Assembly: GCA_948473085.1 (NCBI GenBank) | Contig: CAOKWH010000001.1 | Span: 91,804-155,803, forward strand | DNA from: an uncultured Clostridia bacterium | GTDB lineage: Bacteria; Bacillota; Clostridia; Oscillospirales; Ruminococcaceae | DNA length: 64,000 nucleotides | Direction of reading: 5' to 3' | Shown: one piece after another, positions 52,617 through 61,297 of the stretch | Layout: each line of letters starts with the position of its first letter | How positions within the stretch are numbered: position 1 is the first letter of the stretch | Made by a program: the position numbers and the translations under genes | Notes under the pieces: model-generated | Told to the model about the DNA's origin: nothing | Database searches by the model: none | Seen by the model: the letters and a program-made list of their open reading frames with translations, nothing else

Positions 52617-52874
52617 GTATAATAACCGCTCTGCGGTTATTATACCATGAAGCGATAGCGAAATGGTATAATTGCGCATTAGAACCGGTTGCCGCCCCCC
52701 GGCGGCGAGGTTCTGCGCATAATTTTAGTATAATAACGATTTTATCGTTATTATACTATGAAGCGATAGCGGAATGGTATAATTGGCCACCTTTTTCGGT
52801 TGCCCCGCAAGGGGCGAGAAAAAGGGCCTTTAAAATTTAAGTATAATAACGGCTTTGTCGTTATTATACCATAC
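52617..52874. repeat. Modular hairpin cluster, locus 3 (largest)
   Basis: Order of stems: GTATAATAACCGC-TCT-GCGGTTATTATAC (52617-52645); ATACCATGAAGCGATAGCGAAATGGTAT; the TGCGCA stem (52673-52719); GTATAATAACGAT-TTT-ATCGTTATTATAC (52728-52755); a second CTATGAAGCGATAGCGGAATGG; GGCCACCTTTTTC...GAAAAAGGGCC with inner GCCCC-GCAA-GGGGC (52785-52828); GTATAATAACGGC...GTCGTTATTATAC (52841-52869). The alternation of one A-type stem with others looks built from modules. Lies between the 105-aa gene and the AI-2E permease promoter. Confidence 0.88.
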
Positions 52875-52923
52875 TCAAAGCAGGGCCGCCACATCCCATT
52901 CACAAACCATTTACCAAATTTTA

Positions 52924-52953
52924 TTGACTTCCCCCGGTTTATCCTCCTATAAT
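52924..52953 (+). promoter_or_regulatory. Promoter of the AI-2E family gene
   Basis: TTGACT and TATAAT, 18-bp spacer. Confidence 0.75.
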
Positions 52954-53000
52954 AATCCCATTGGCGCTTTCTATATTTTAATAAGTAAAGGAACCACAAC

Positions 53001-54230
53001 ATGAACACCAAGGAACTAAAACCCTATTTTTTGCTCATCACCTATGCGGCGGTACTCATACTGGTTGTCTCCCACTTTGAGTGGTTAATTAGCCAGGTGG
53101 GCTGGATTATCTCGGTAACCATGCCGTTTATTATCGGCTTTGTCATTGCTTTTACGCTCAATCGGCCCTTTCTGTTTGTGCAAAAGCACCTGCTGCGGCT
53201 GTTGATGAAGCAAAAGAATACCAAACCGGAACGGGCCAAATCCCAGGCGGCCGTTTTATCCATCCTGCTTGTCTATGCGGCGCTGTTTTTCGTGGTAATA
53301 AAGCTGGTGGACTCGGTGGTGCCGGAATTGATTGCCACCATACAAAACTTCAGCACCAATGTAAGCACCTATGTGGAGGATTTCACCCCTGTTATCAACA
53401 ACCTGTTCACCACCCTGCGTTTGGACGAAAATGTAATTGCACTGATTAACACCTATTGGCAGGATTTCATCACCTCCATTGGCAGCTTTTTCAACGCCAT
53501 GCTCCCGGCCCTGGTCAGCTTTTCCATGGGGGCTGCCACCGGCATTTACAATATGTTCAGCGGGCTGATTATCTCCATCTATCTGCTGATGGGCAAGCAG
53601 AAACTCATCCTCACCTTTAAAAAGCTGCTCTATGCCTTCCTGCCCACCGGCTGGGCGGACTATGTTGTCCATGTGGGGCGGGTGGCTAACCGCTCCTTTG
53701 GCGGTTTTCTCACCGGCCAGGTGATTGTTTCCTGCATTGTGGGCACCCTGTGCTTTGTTGGTATGTCGCTGCTTAAAATGCCCTATGCCATGCTCAGCTC
53801 GGTGGTGGTGGGGGTTACCAACATCATCCCCTACTTTGGCCCCATCATCGGCGCGGTACCCGGCACAGTGATGCTGCTGCTCACCAACCCCATTCAGGCG
53901 GTGTGGTTTGTGCTGCTCATTGTCTGCATCCAGCAGTTTGACGGCAACTTCATGTCCCCGAAAATTGTAGGGGGCAGTATTGGCATTGAAGGGGTGTGGG
54001 TGCTGTTTTCCATCCTGGTGGGGGGCAGCCTGTTCGGCATTCCAGGCATGATTGCCGGCCTGCCCGCCTTTGGCGTGCTCTATGCCCTGCTGCGGGAAAA
54101 GGCCCACAAACAGCTGATAGCCAAGGGCCGCAACCCCGACTGCCCGGAGACGCCTCCCTACCCGGACAGCCCCGGCCATGTTGATGATTCCATATCCGCC
54201 GTATTTGGAAATGCGGATAAAAAGAAGTGA
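53001..54230 (+). CDS. AI-2E family transporter
   Basis: 409 residues with about eight transmembrane helices, in two groups around a long loop. Family landmark near the C-terminus: GVTNIIPYFGPIIGAVPGTV, then QQFDGNFMSPKIVGGSIGIEGVWVLFSILVGG. The family includes TqsA, an exporter of autoinducer-2, and Na+/H+ antiporters, so the substrate is open. AI-2 itself has not been shown here. A polar, disordered cytoplasmic tail (NPDCPETPPYPD) follows the last helix. Overlaps the next gene by one base (TGATG). Confidence 0.93.
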   Translation: MNTKELKPYFLLITYAAVLILVVSHFEWLISQVGWIISVTMPFIIGFVIAFTLNRPFLFVQKHLLRLLMKQKNTKPERAKSQAAVLSILLVYAALFFVVIKLVDSVVPELIATIQNFSTNVSTYVEDFTPVINNLFTTLRLDENVIALINTYWQDFITSIGSFFNAMLPALVSFSMGAATGIYNMFSGLIISIYLLMGKQKLILTFKKLLYAFLPTGWADYVVHVGRVANRSFGGFLTGQVIVSCIVGTLCFVGMSLLKMPYAMLSSVVVGVTNIIPYFGPIIGAVPGTVMLLLTNPIQAVWFVLLIVCIQQFDGNFMSPKIVGGSIGIEGVWVLFSILVGGSLFGIPGMIAGLPAFGVLYALLREKAHKQLIAKGRNPDCPETPPYPDSPGHVDDSISAVFGNADKKK

Positions 54231-54895
54231 TGAAGATGAAACACCTTACCCCCCTATTAGCCCTGTTGCTGATGCTCAGTTTTTCCGGCTGTGCGGCCAA
54301 ACAGGAGCCGATACCCCCAACCGGAGATACCCAAACCTCCCAAAGCGTCCCGGCGCCGGAAAAACAGAAACCGCCGGTTCCAGCCGGCAGCCCCCGGCGA
54401 GAGGAAAGACCGGCAGAGGAACTGGAAAACCTGCTGCCGGAGGTGGAGGCGATGGCCTATCTCTTTGATGTGCAGGTCATTTTGGACAGCCTGACTGCCG
54501 AACTGGAACAGTACAGCCAACTGTCGGCCCAGGAGGAAACCTTCCCCCGGCGCTCGGTGGAAATAATGCAGCAGATGCAGCAGGCCTTTGCCAAAATTGC
54601 CGCCCTTCCCGCCCCGGATGCCTATGCCCAGGTAACCACCCTGGCCGGCAGTGCCGCCGACCGGATGGACACTGTGGCCGGCCAGGTGGAGGAGGCTTTT
54701 CGCCTGGGGTTGGGCACACCGGAGGGCGCCGCCCTTCTCCGGGAAGCAAACACCGGTCTAAATGCCGCCGTGGCACAGCTGGAACAGATTGGAGCAATTA
54801 TTGCCCGGCCGGTGCCGGAGCAGCTGGGCCTTTCGGCGCAAAACAGCCCCAACCCTGCCAGCCAGGCCGAAGAAGGCACCCAAACAGAGGGATAA
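54230..54895 (+). CDS. Lipoprotein (221 aa), four-helix-type periplasm-facing protein
   Basis: Starts MKMKHLTPLLALLLMLSFSGC, with lipobox SFSGC; ATG overlaps the upstream stop. After a Pro/Glu/Ser-rich linker (about 25-65) it is almost all helical with alanine- and glutamine-rich heptads (LTAELEQYSQLSAQEE, MQQMQQAFAKIAALPAPDAYAQV, AADRMDTVAGQVEEAFRL, EANTGLNAAVAQLEQIGAII), resembling a helical bundle. I know no family. Translational coupling to the AI-2E-type permease suggests a partner role; inference. Confidence 0.8.
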   Translation: MKMKHLTPLLALLLMLSFSGCAAKQEPIPPTGDTQTSQSVPAPEKQKPPVPAGSPRREERPAEELENLLPEVEAMAYLFDVQVILDSLTAELEQYSQLSAQEETFPRRSVEIMQQMQQAFAKIAALPAPDAYAQVTTLAGSAADRMDTVAGQVEEAFRLGLGTPEGAALLREANTGLNAAVAQLEQIGAIIARPVPEQLGLSAQNSPNPASQAEEGTQTEG

Positions 54896-55000
54896 CCCAT
54901 CCCATCCGTTCCCCACTGCAAAGTTTTTGTTGTAAAGCCCTGCTTCTATGCTATAATGTAATAAAGCAAACATCCCATCGCATAAGGAGGTTATAACAGC

Positions 55001-56449
55001 ATGGATTATGTAATTAAAAACCGGGAGCCGGCAGATGTGCTGCGCTACTTTGAGGAAATCAGCGCCATTCCCCGCGGGTCGGGCAACGAAAAGGCCATTG
55101 GCGAGTATCTGCTGAACTTTGGCACCCAGCTGGGCCTGGAGGCCCGGATGGACGATCTTTACAATGTGGTTATCAAAAAGCCCGCCTCTGCCGGGTGCGA
55201 GCACCTGCCCCCGGTTATCCTGCAGGGCCACACCGATATGGTCTGCGAGAAAAACAAGAATGTGGAGCATGACTTTACCAAGGATGGCATCAAGCTGGTG
55301 GTGGATGGGGATATCCTCCGGGCTGACGGCACCACCCTGGGTGCCGATAACGGCTCGGCCGTGGCCTATCTGATGGCTGTACTGGCCCGGAAGGACATCA
55401 AGCATCCTCCGGTGGAGTGCGTGTTCACCAGCCAGGAGGAAATTGGCCTGATTGGCGCGCAGGCACTGAACGCCTCCGATTTGAAGGGCAAGCGGCTTAT
55501 CAACCTGGACTGCGGCCCGGAAGGGGTTTGTATTGCCGGTTCTGCCGGTGGTGTTACCATCGACATCTATAAGGATGTAAAGCGGCTTCCCCTCCAGGGC
55601 GAAGCCATTGCCATCAAGGTGCGGGGGCTGCAGGGCGGCCACTCGGGCGGTGATATTGAAAAGGAGCGGGGCAACGCCAACAAGATTGCTGCCCGGGCCC
55701 TGTATAATATTGCCAAGGAGATGAAGGTAAACCTCATTTCCATCGATGGCGGCTCGATGATGAACGCCATCCCCCGGGAGTGCGACGCTGTGGCCGCTGT
55801 GGCTGATGCCGCCCGGGCTGCCGAAATTGTGGCCGAGGTAGCCAAGAAGGTCTACAGCGAGCTGCAGTTCAGTGATGCCGGCTTTACCATGAGCTGTGAA
55901 AAGGCCAGCGCCGCCGAGATGTTGGAGGACGCCGACAGCGACGCCCTGATTAAAATGCTGTATACCCTGCCCACCGGCCTGGTTTCCAGAAGTATGGTTC
56001 TGGAAGGGCTGACAGTGGCCTCCCAGAACCTGGCGGCTGTTAAGACGCTGGAAGACGGGCGGATGTATGTGCTCTATTCGCTGCGCAGCTCGGTAAACTC
56101 CTTCCTGGAGGACTGCAGCGACCGCATCGACCTCATCTGCCGGGAATATGGCGCAAAGGCCGAGTTCCGCCCCGGTTTCCCCACCTGGGAGTATACCCAG
56201 GAGAGCAGCCTGCGGGATCTGTGCAGCAAGGCCTACAAAGAGGTAACCGGCAAGGATATGATTATCAAGGCTACCCATGGCGGGCTGGAATGCGGCGCCT
56301 TTATTGCCAAGATTCCCGGGCTGGACATTGCCGCTCTGGGTTGTGATGCCTCCGGCGCCCACACTCCGGACGAACAGCTGGATTTGAACTCCTACGAGCG
56401 GATGTTCCGGGTTCTGCTGAGGACTTTGGAGATGATGTGCGAGGCCTAA
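55001..56449 (+). CDS. pepD: Aminoacyl-histidine dipeptidase, PepD (M20 family)
   Basis: 482 residues. Zinc dipeptidase that cleaves Xaa-His dipeptides such as carnosine. Metal ligands and catalytic residues in VILQGHTDMVCEKN (His), DGTTLGADNGSAVAY (bridging Asp), FTSQEEIGLIGAQAL (general base Glu) and a late His in KATHGGLECGAF; the dimerisation insert contains GLQGGHSGGDIEKERGNA. Start at MDYVIKNREPADVL with AAGGAGG upstream; TATAAT at 54952. Followed 37 bp later by a RidA gene. Confidence 0.96.
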   Translation: MDYVIKNREPADVLRYFEEISAIPRGSGNEKAIGEYLLNFGTQLGLEARMDDLYNVVIKKPASAGCEHLPPVILQGHTDMVCEKNKNVEHDFTKDGIKLVVDGDILRADGTTLGADNGSAVAYLMAVLARKDIKHPPVECVFTSQEEIGLIGAQALNASDLKGKRLINLDCGPEGVCIAGSAGGVTIDIYKDVKRLPLQGEAIAIKVRGLQGGHSGGDIEKERGNANKIAARALYNIAKEMKVNLISIDGGSMMNAIPRECDAVAAVADAARAAEIVAEVAKKVYSELQFSDAGFTMSCEKASAAEMLEDADSDALIKMLYTLPTGLVSRSMVLEGLTVASQNLAAVKTLEDGRMYVLYSLRSSVNSFLEDCSDRIDLICREYGAKAEFRPGFPTWEYTQESSLRDLCSKAYKEVTGKDMIIKATHGGLECGAFIAKIPGLDIAALGCDASGAHTPDEQLDLNSYERMFRVLLRTLEMMCEA

Positions 56450-56486
56450 ACCCTTGCAGAACAATAACTGAAAGGAAGATGTAAAA

Positions 56487-56840
56487 ATGAAGATTGAGCG
56501 TTTCAACGGCACCGGCCGCATGAGCCAGGTGGTAAAGTATGGCGATATGCTGTTCCTCAGCGGCCTGACAGCTGGGGCAGCCGGCGAGGATGTAAAGGCC
56601 CAGACCGCCGCTGTGCTGGCCCGCATCGAGGAGATTTTGGGGCAGCATGGCTCGGATAAGGAGCATATCCTCTCCGCCACCATCTACCTGAAGGACATTG
56701 GCGACTTTGCTGAGATGAACAGTGTGTGGGACCCCTGGGTAGCCAAGGGCAACGAGCCCGCCCGGGCCTGTGTGGAGGCCGCTCTGGCCGCCCCCACCAT
56801 TAAGGTGGAAATTTCGATTGTGGCTACTGTAAAGGAATAA
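56487..56840 (+). CDS. RidA family enamine/imine deaminase
   Basis: 117 residues. RidA hydrolyses reactive 2-aminoacrylate released by PLP dehydratases, protecting PLP enzymes. The pattern QVVKYGDMLFLSGLTAG, QTAAVLARIEEIL, ATIYLKDIGDFAEMNSVW and the conserved Arg in PARACVEAA fit. Many such small proteins with the sequence TGRMSQVVKYGD form a separate RidA subgroup whose substrate is less certain. It shares a terminator and probably a transcript with pepD. Confidence 0.92.
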   Translation: MKIERFNGTGRMSQVVKYGDMLFLSGLTAGAAGEDVKAQTAAVLARIEEILGQHGSDKEHILSATIYLKDIGDFAEMNSVWDPWVAKGNEPARACVEAALAAPTIKVEISIVATVKE

Positions 56841-56842
56841 GA

Positions 56843-56876
56843 AAAAAGGGACGGTAAAAAACCGTCCCTTTTAACT
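56843..56876. terminator. Terminator after ridA
   Basis: AAAAAAGGGACGGT and ACCGTCCCTTTT, overlapping the stop of the convergent 92-aa gene. Confidence 0.88.
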
Positions 56877-57149
56877 TTTGTGCTTCGCCGCAGGGAGGTT
56901 CCGATCCTGTATCCCTGCACAGTCCCTGCACCGGCCCCATTCGTCCAAATCTATTCTATGTAAAATTCGAGTGAGTTCCCGATAAATAATCCGGTTTTTT
57001 GCGGTAGCACAAAATTCCTTCTCCTCAATGGCAGGGCTGTATCCCCTGCGCCCACAGAGGGTACAGGTGTGAATATACCGTTTAGCGGAAGGATACCATT
57101 TCTCCAAATACAGGGAATATCCCCGCTTGTTGTATTTACTGTGCGACAT
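56871..57149 (-). CDS. Small zinc-ribbon-like protein (92 aa)
   Basis: 92 residues: MSHSKYNKRGYSLYLEKWYPSAKRY, CTLCGRRGYSP, then CRDCAG near the C-terminus, giving two CxxC pairs about 40 residues apart, likely a zinc site. Tyr- and Arg-rich, basic. It lies 17 bp after the GNAT gene stop with no clear ribosome-binding site, so coupling to that gene is likely. Function unknown. Confidence 0.65.
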   Translation of the reverse strand: MSHSKYNKRGYSLYLEKWYPSAKRYIHTCTLCGRRGYSPAIEEKEFCATAKNRIIYRELTRILHRIDLDEWGRCRDCAGIQDRNLPAAKHKS

Positions 57150-57166
57150 TTTTAATAAGCTACAAG

Positions 57167-57673
57167 TTAAATTAGCAGTTTATCATAGGCCAGCTTGCCG
57201 CTGCCCTGAAAGACGATGACCCCGCACTGGCGAAAACCGTTTTTCTCCATAATATGCTGCATCCGCTTGTTGGGAAAGTCGGTATCCATCCGGATATAGG
57301 GCACTCCCTTTCCCCGGCAGCACTGTTCTATTTGTGCAAAGGCAGCGCTGGTCAGGCCCATTCCCCGATACTTTTGGCTGAAGGCCATCCGGTGCACCAC
57401 AGCGTATGGCAGCTCGACGCTCCATGCCCCCTCAATCTGGTCATAGGCAGGCTCGCCGGAAAAATCCAAGCACAGGTAGCCCGCTATTGCCCCATCCACC
57501 TTGAAGGCATATCCAATACCCGCTGCCACATCGCTGCGGATGGTATCCAAGTTGGGGTAATCCTCGGTCCACTGCTCAAAGCCCTGCTCCCGCTGGAACT
57601 GCTTTCCTTCCTCAATCATCTGATAGCACTGCTCCACTTCGCAGGCCATAGCTAATTCTAATGTACAAAGCAT
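57167..57673 (-). CDS. GNAT-family N-acetyltransferase
   Basis: 168 residues from MLCTLELAMACEVEQCYQM, the ATG that follows AGGACGAAAA; longer starts in the frame lack a site. GNAT motifs: GYLCLDFSGEPAYDQIEG, HRMAFSQKYRGMGLTSAAFAQIEQCCRG (acetyl-CoA loop, R-x-x-G-x-G/A variant RGMGL) and NKRMQHIMEKNGFRQCGV. Close in outline to Firmicute GNATs annotated as putative acetyltransferases of unknown target. Confidence 0.88.
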   Translation of the reverse strand: MLCTLELAMACEVEQCYQMIEEGKQFQREQGFEQWTEDYPNLDTIRSDVAAGIGYAFKVDGAIAGYLCLDFSGEPAYDQIEGAWSVELPYAVVHRMAFSQKYRGMGLTSAAFAQIEQCCRGKGVPYIRMDTDFPNKRMQHIMEKNGFRQCGVIVFQGSGKLAYDKLLI

Positions 57674-57867
57674 TTTTCGTCCTGCAACTTCAATAGTATT
57701 CTCTGTTACCTTCGTTCCCGGGCTATTCCTTTTCCACAGGCTGGCAGCGGGCCCGTTTACTGCCGGTAAAAAGCCCTTTGCCCTCAAAATCATTTTATCA
57801 CATCAGTTCGATAAAATCCACCTTTTGGGGCCGCTAACCAAAGGATTTCCCAAAAACCGCCTTTTTT

Positions 57868-59067
57868 CTATCTGTTGGAGGTATAGGGCAAGTCAAACAG
57901 GTTTCCCTGCCCATCCCGGGCCATAAAGCGTATGTAGGTGCCATATTCCCTCTGGCCAAAACGGATTTGGTCTATCAGCGTGTTGGTTTCGGTATCTATA
58001 ACCAGAAAAAGCGCAGGGGAACTCTCCCCCTTTTTGGGTTTTGCATAATAATAACGCTGCACTCTCAGATAGAGCCTGTTTTTACTAAAATAAGAGGTGG
58101 CATCAAAGCGGATGGACCCGGGCACCATCAGCTCCCTCTCCTGCTGCACTGTGCCATCCAGCCCCAGCAGGGCGTACCAGATGCGGCTTTGCTTATATCC
58201 ATTGGCAATACCGCCGTAGCAGATGCCTGTTTCATCCCGGAGCAGGAAGTCCACCTGCTCATCCAGCCAAGCCACCTGTTGTTCTCCCGTATGGGTATTG
58301 TAGGAGAGCAGGGCGCAGTCCCCCTCCTGGTTTAGAACAAGGAACAGGGTTTCCCCCACCGCCACAAAATCTGTTACACAGACCCTGGACAGCGGCCCCT
58401 CTAATTCGACTGTCCAATGGGTGATGGTACTGCTGCACCGTTCCAGGTCGGTTTGAATTAGAACCAACCGGCGGTTCCTCTCCGGATGAAGGTCATCCGG
58501 CATCATCTCGCCCAGCAAATAGTAGAAGTTTCCATCCGCTGCCGACAGAAGGGTTAGATAATCCAGACGATCCGGCATCGGATGAGCAAAGTGGTACCGT
58601 TCCCCCTCCCGGAGCAGGAACTGGTGCAGCACCTCCGTCCCGGCAGCGAAATTATAAAAGGTAAAGAGCTCCCCATTGGGGAACCGGTTGTAGAGAAGAT
58701 ACCGGCCAACACGGCTATACAGTGCCTCCCTGTCTCCTGCCGGAATGCCCAGCTCCTGATAGACAGGCGCCAGCCGACCGGTAAAAACCGAATTGTCAAT
58801 ACCGGTGGCAGCGCCAATTTCAATTTGTTTTAGCTCCCCGTTGGCATAATAATAATCGTATGACTGGTACCCCCGCAGATCCATGAGATAGGTATTGCAG
58901 TACCAGGTCAGGTTTTCATCCGGTTCGCTGCTCTCCCGAAAAATAGAGAAGGTGGAAAACGAATCCTCTATCGGCTTATAGAACTCAAAATAATGGTTCA
59001 GCGCCAAAATGCCTATAAACAGGTAGAGCAGACAGGTAAGAAGTATGGAGCCTATCCTTCTTGTCAT
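57868..59067 (-). CDS. Membrane-anchored extracytoplasmic protein (399 aa), possible beta-propeller
   Basis: 399 residues from MTRRIGSILLTCLLYLFIGIL (GGGAGG upstream): one N-terminal transmembrane helix, then a large outer domain rich in strand-turn patterns: RLVLIQTDLERCSSTITHWT, RVCVTDFVAVGETLFLVLNQEG, CALLSYNTHTGEQQVAWLDE and LFLVIDTETNTLIDQI. The repeats of about 45-60 residues resemble the blades of a beta-propeller. No enzyme motif stands out. It lies 36 bp after the gamma-glutamyltransferase stop on the same strand. Confidence 0.75.
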   Translation of the reverse strand: MTRRIGSILLTCLLYLFIGILALNHYFEFYKPIEDSFSTFSIFRESSEPDENLTWYCNTYLMDLRGYQSYDYYYANGELKQIEIGAATGIDNSVFTGRLAPVYQELGIPAGDREALYSRVGRYLLYNRFPNGELFTFYNFAAGTEVLHQFLLREGERYHFAHPMPDRLDYLTLLSAADGNFYYLLGEMMPDDLHPERNRRLVLIQTDLERCSSTITHWTVELEGPLSRVCVTDFVAVGETLFLVLNQEGDCALLSYNTHTGEQQVAWLDEQVDFLLRDETGICYGGIANGYKQSRIWYALLGLDGTVQQERELMVPGSIRFDATSYFSKNRLYLRVQRYYYAKPKKGESSPALFLVIDTETNTLIDQIRFGQREYGTYIRFMARDGQGNLFDLPYTSNR

Positions 59068-59103
59068 ACCGCCCTCCCCCTTTACCGCCAAATTGGTGCA
59101 GAA

Positions 59104-60714
59104 TTACCAGCTGGCCACATGCCCATCACATCGGGGTTCACTGCCGCCGGCCAGCATCTCCTCATCAGTGCGCCAGATAATCTCCCCCCGGCCCATGAGC
59201 AACGGATCCTCAATCACTTCCACCTCATGCCCCATTGCTGCGAGTTCCTGGGCAATGTGGGCGGGCACTCCCTGTTCCAGCTGAATCTTCTTTCCTTCAA
59301 TCCACTGGAACCGGGGGGCGTCCAGCGCCTCCTGGGGGTTCATGCCAAAATCAATGGTGTTCAGCAGCACCTGCAGCTGTCCCTGGGGCTGCATAAACGC
59401 CCCCATGACACCAAATGGGCCCACCGGCCGGCCATCCTTGCAGAGGAAACCAGGGATGATGGTGTGGTAGGACTTTTTGCCCGGCTGCAGGTAGTTATCC
59501 TTGGTGGGGTCCAGTGTAAAGTTGGCCCCCCGGTTCTGGAGGGAGATACCGGTACCCGGCACCACAATGCCGGAGCCGAACTCCTGGTAGTTGGACTGTA
59601 TCCAGGAAACCATATTCCCTTCCCCATCAGCAGTGCAGAGATAGACCGTATCGCCGGAGTAGGGGCTGCCCGGCTGGGCCAGCAGTGCCTGTTCGCCAAT
59701 CAGGGCACGGCGGCTGGCAGCATAGTCGGGATGCAGCAAATCCTCCACCCGGGTGCGCATAAACTGCGGGTCGGCTACATACTCCTTGGTATCAGCATAG
59801 GCCAGCTTCATTGCCTCTATCATCCGGTGATAAACCGTGGTGCTCTCCCGCTCCCGGCCCAAATCATAGCCGGAAAGGATGTTCAGCGCCATCAGCACCG
59901 TCAGGCCGTGGCCGTTGGGGGGCATTTCAAACACCTCATAGCCATGATACTCGGCGGAGATGGGCTCCACCCATTCGGCGCGGTAATCCTCCAGGTCGGC
60001 TGCCCGGAGCCAGCCGCCGGTGGCCTCGGAAAAAGCGGAAATTTTCTGGGCCAACGCCCCCCGGTAGAGGCTCTCGGAACAGGTGGCTCCCAGTTCCCGC
60101 AGGGTAGCCGCCAGTTCGGGACAACTAAACAACTCCCCGGCATGGGGCGCCCGGCCTTTTGGAGCGAAGGTATCGTACCAGCTGGCAAACCGTTCCCGGC
60201 CGCCTCCGGATGTAAACTTTTCAAACTCCTTTTCCCACAGCTTGGCTACATTGGGGGCAACGGGGTACCCCTCCTCGGCGTAGCGGGCCGCCGGTTCCAG
60301 CAGCTGGGCAAATTCCAACCGGCCAAACCGCTTGCTGGCCTCGGCCCAGGCAGAGGTAACCCCGGGCACCATCACCGGCGCCCAGCCCATGGTGGGCACG
60401 CTGGTATGTCCTTGGGCAAGCAGCTCCTCCGGCGTCAGCAGCCGGGGGGCGCGGCCGCTGCCGTTGAGTCCATAGAGCCGGCCCTGGTACCATATCAGGG
60501 CAAAGGCGTCCGAGCCGATACCATTACAGGTGGGTTCCACTACAGTGAGTGTGGCGGCAGTGGCAATGGCGGCATCAATGGCATTGCCGCCCTTTTTCAG
60601 TATTTCCAACCCCACCTGGGCTGCCGGCGGGCAGGAAGTGGCCACCATACCGTTTTTGGCAAAGGTGACACTCCGGCGGGAAGGGTATTGGTATTTTTGA
60701 GAATCAAATTTCAT
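59104..60714 (-). CDS. ggt: Gamma-glutamyltransferase, probably cytoplasmic
   Basis: 536 residues. Transfers or hydrolyses gamma-glutamyl groups (for example of glutathione) after self-cleaving into two subunits. Large-subunit motifs: NGMVATSCPPAAQVGLEIL, GNAIDAAIATAATL, FEMPPNGHGLTVL; the N-terminal nucleophile Thr of the small subunit is in SGDTVYLCTADGEG, with GANFTLDPTKDN and GVMGAFMQPQGQ downstream. Unlike the usual secreted enzyme there is no signal peptide, as in B. subtilis YwrD. Start at MKFDSQKYQYPSRRS (GAAGGAA upstream). The neighbouring anchored protein is downstream. Confidence 0.93.
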   Translation of the reverse strand: MKFDSQKYQYPSRRSVTFAKNGMVATSCPPAAQVGLEILKKGGNAIDAAIATAATLTVVEPTCNGIGSDAFALIWYQGRLYGLNGSGRAPRLLTPEELLAQGHTSVPTMGWAPVMVPGVTSAWAEASKRFGRLEFAQLLEPAARYAEEGYPVAPNVAKLWEKEFEKFTSGGGRERFASWYDTFAPKGRAPHAGELFSCPELAATLRELGATCSESLYRGALAQKISAFSEATGGWLRAADLEDYRAEWVEPISAEYHGYEVFEMPPNGHGLTVLMALNILSGYDLGRERESTTVYHRMIEAMKLAYADTKEYVADPQFMRTRVEDLLHPDYAASRRALIGEQALLAQPGSPYSGDTVYLCTADGEGNMVSWIQSNYQEFGSGIVVPGTGISLQNRGANFTLDPTKDNYLQPGKKSYHTIIPGFLCKDGRPVGPFGVMGAFMQPQGQLQVLLNTIDFGMNPQEALDAPRFQWIEGKKIQLEQGVPAHIAQELAAMGHEVEVIEDPLLMGRGEIIWRTDEEMLAGGSEPRCDGHVASW

Positions 60715-60898
60715 GGCTGCATTCCTTCTTTCTTCCAAACAGGTGGGCTATTTCATCCATCGGCCCAACCCCATACTATCACCGATTATACTATATTTAC
60801 CGGCCGCTTTTCCAGCCCTTTCCGTGACCTTATCACAATGAAATTCTGATAGATGTGATATACTATACCTATTAAAATACAGGTGGAGGTGCATTAGA

Positions 60899-61258
60899 AT
60901 GGATTTGGAACAGATTATGCGGCAACGGGTCTTTGTGGTGGCAGGGGATACCCTGAACCCCGAAAAATATGCCTACAAAATTAAAGAGGGCCTGCTGGCC
61001 CAGGGGTATCAGGTGTATGCCGTAGGCAAGGAGCTTGCCTCCATCAACAATGTCCCGGAGGAAATTGACATACTGGATCTGTGCATCAATCCCGCAAAGG
61101 GCATTCGGCTGCTGCGGGAGTGTGAAAAGGCCATCCAGTGCGTGGTGATACAGCCCGGCGCCGAAAGCGAGGAAATTTTCCAGCACCTGCGGGAACGGCA
61201 GATCCCCTATATTGAGGGCTGCCTGCTGGTGGGAATGCGGCTGTACCCCCGGGTATAA
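60899..61258 (+). CDS. CoA-binding domain protein (YccU family)
   Basis: 119 residues. A single Rossmann-type CoA-binding domain: VFVVAGDTLNPEKYAYKIKEGLL, YAVGKE, EIDILDLCINPAKG and CVVIQPGAES, then IEGCLLVGM. The family is annotated by homology to the CoA-binding domain of succinyl-CoA synthetase; in vivo ligand unknown. GGTGGAGGT-type site upstream and TATACT near 60860. A terminator follows. Confidence 0.88.
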   Translation: MDLEQIMRQRVFVVAGDTLNPEKYAYKIKEGLLAQGYQVYAVGKELASINNVPEEIDILDLCINPAKGIRLLRECEKAIQCVVIQPGAESEEIFQHLRERQIPYIEGCLLVGMRLYPRV

Positions 61259-61260
61259 TA

Positions 61261-61293
61261 AAAAAACCTGCCCCAAACCGGGACAGGTTTTTA
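61261..61293. terminator. Terminator between the CoA-binding and DUF4358 genes
   Basis: AAAAAACCTG and CAGGTTTTTA with CC/GG pairs inside; works both ways. Confidence 0.75.
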
Positions 61294-61297
61294 TTAT

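Noticed and set aside
54758..56683. A 641-codon open frame on the strand opposite pepD
   Set aside because: It lies fully antisense to a clear peptidase, lacks any recognisable domain or ribosome-binding site, and arises from codon bias in GC-rich DNA. The same holds for the long frames opposite ggt (58993-60849), copA (17471-18780) and the aminotransferase region (8361-9878).
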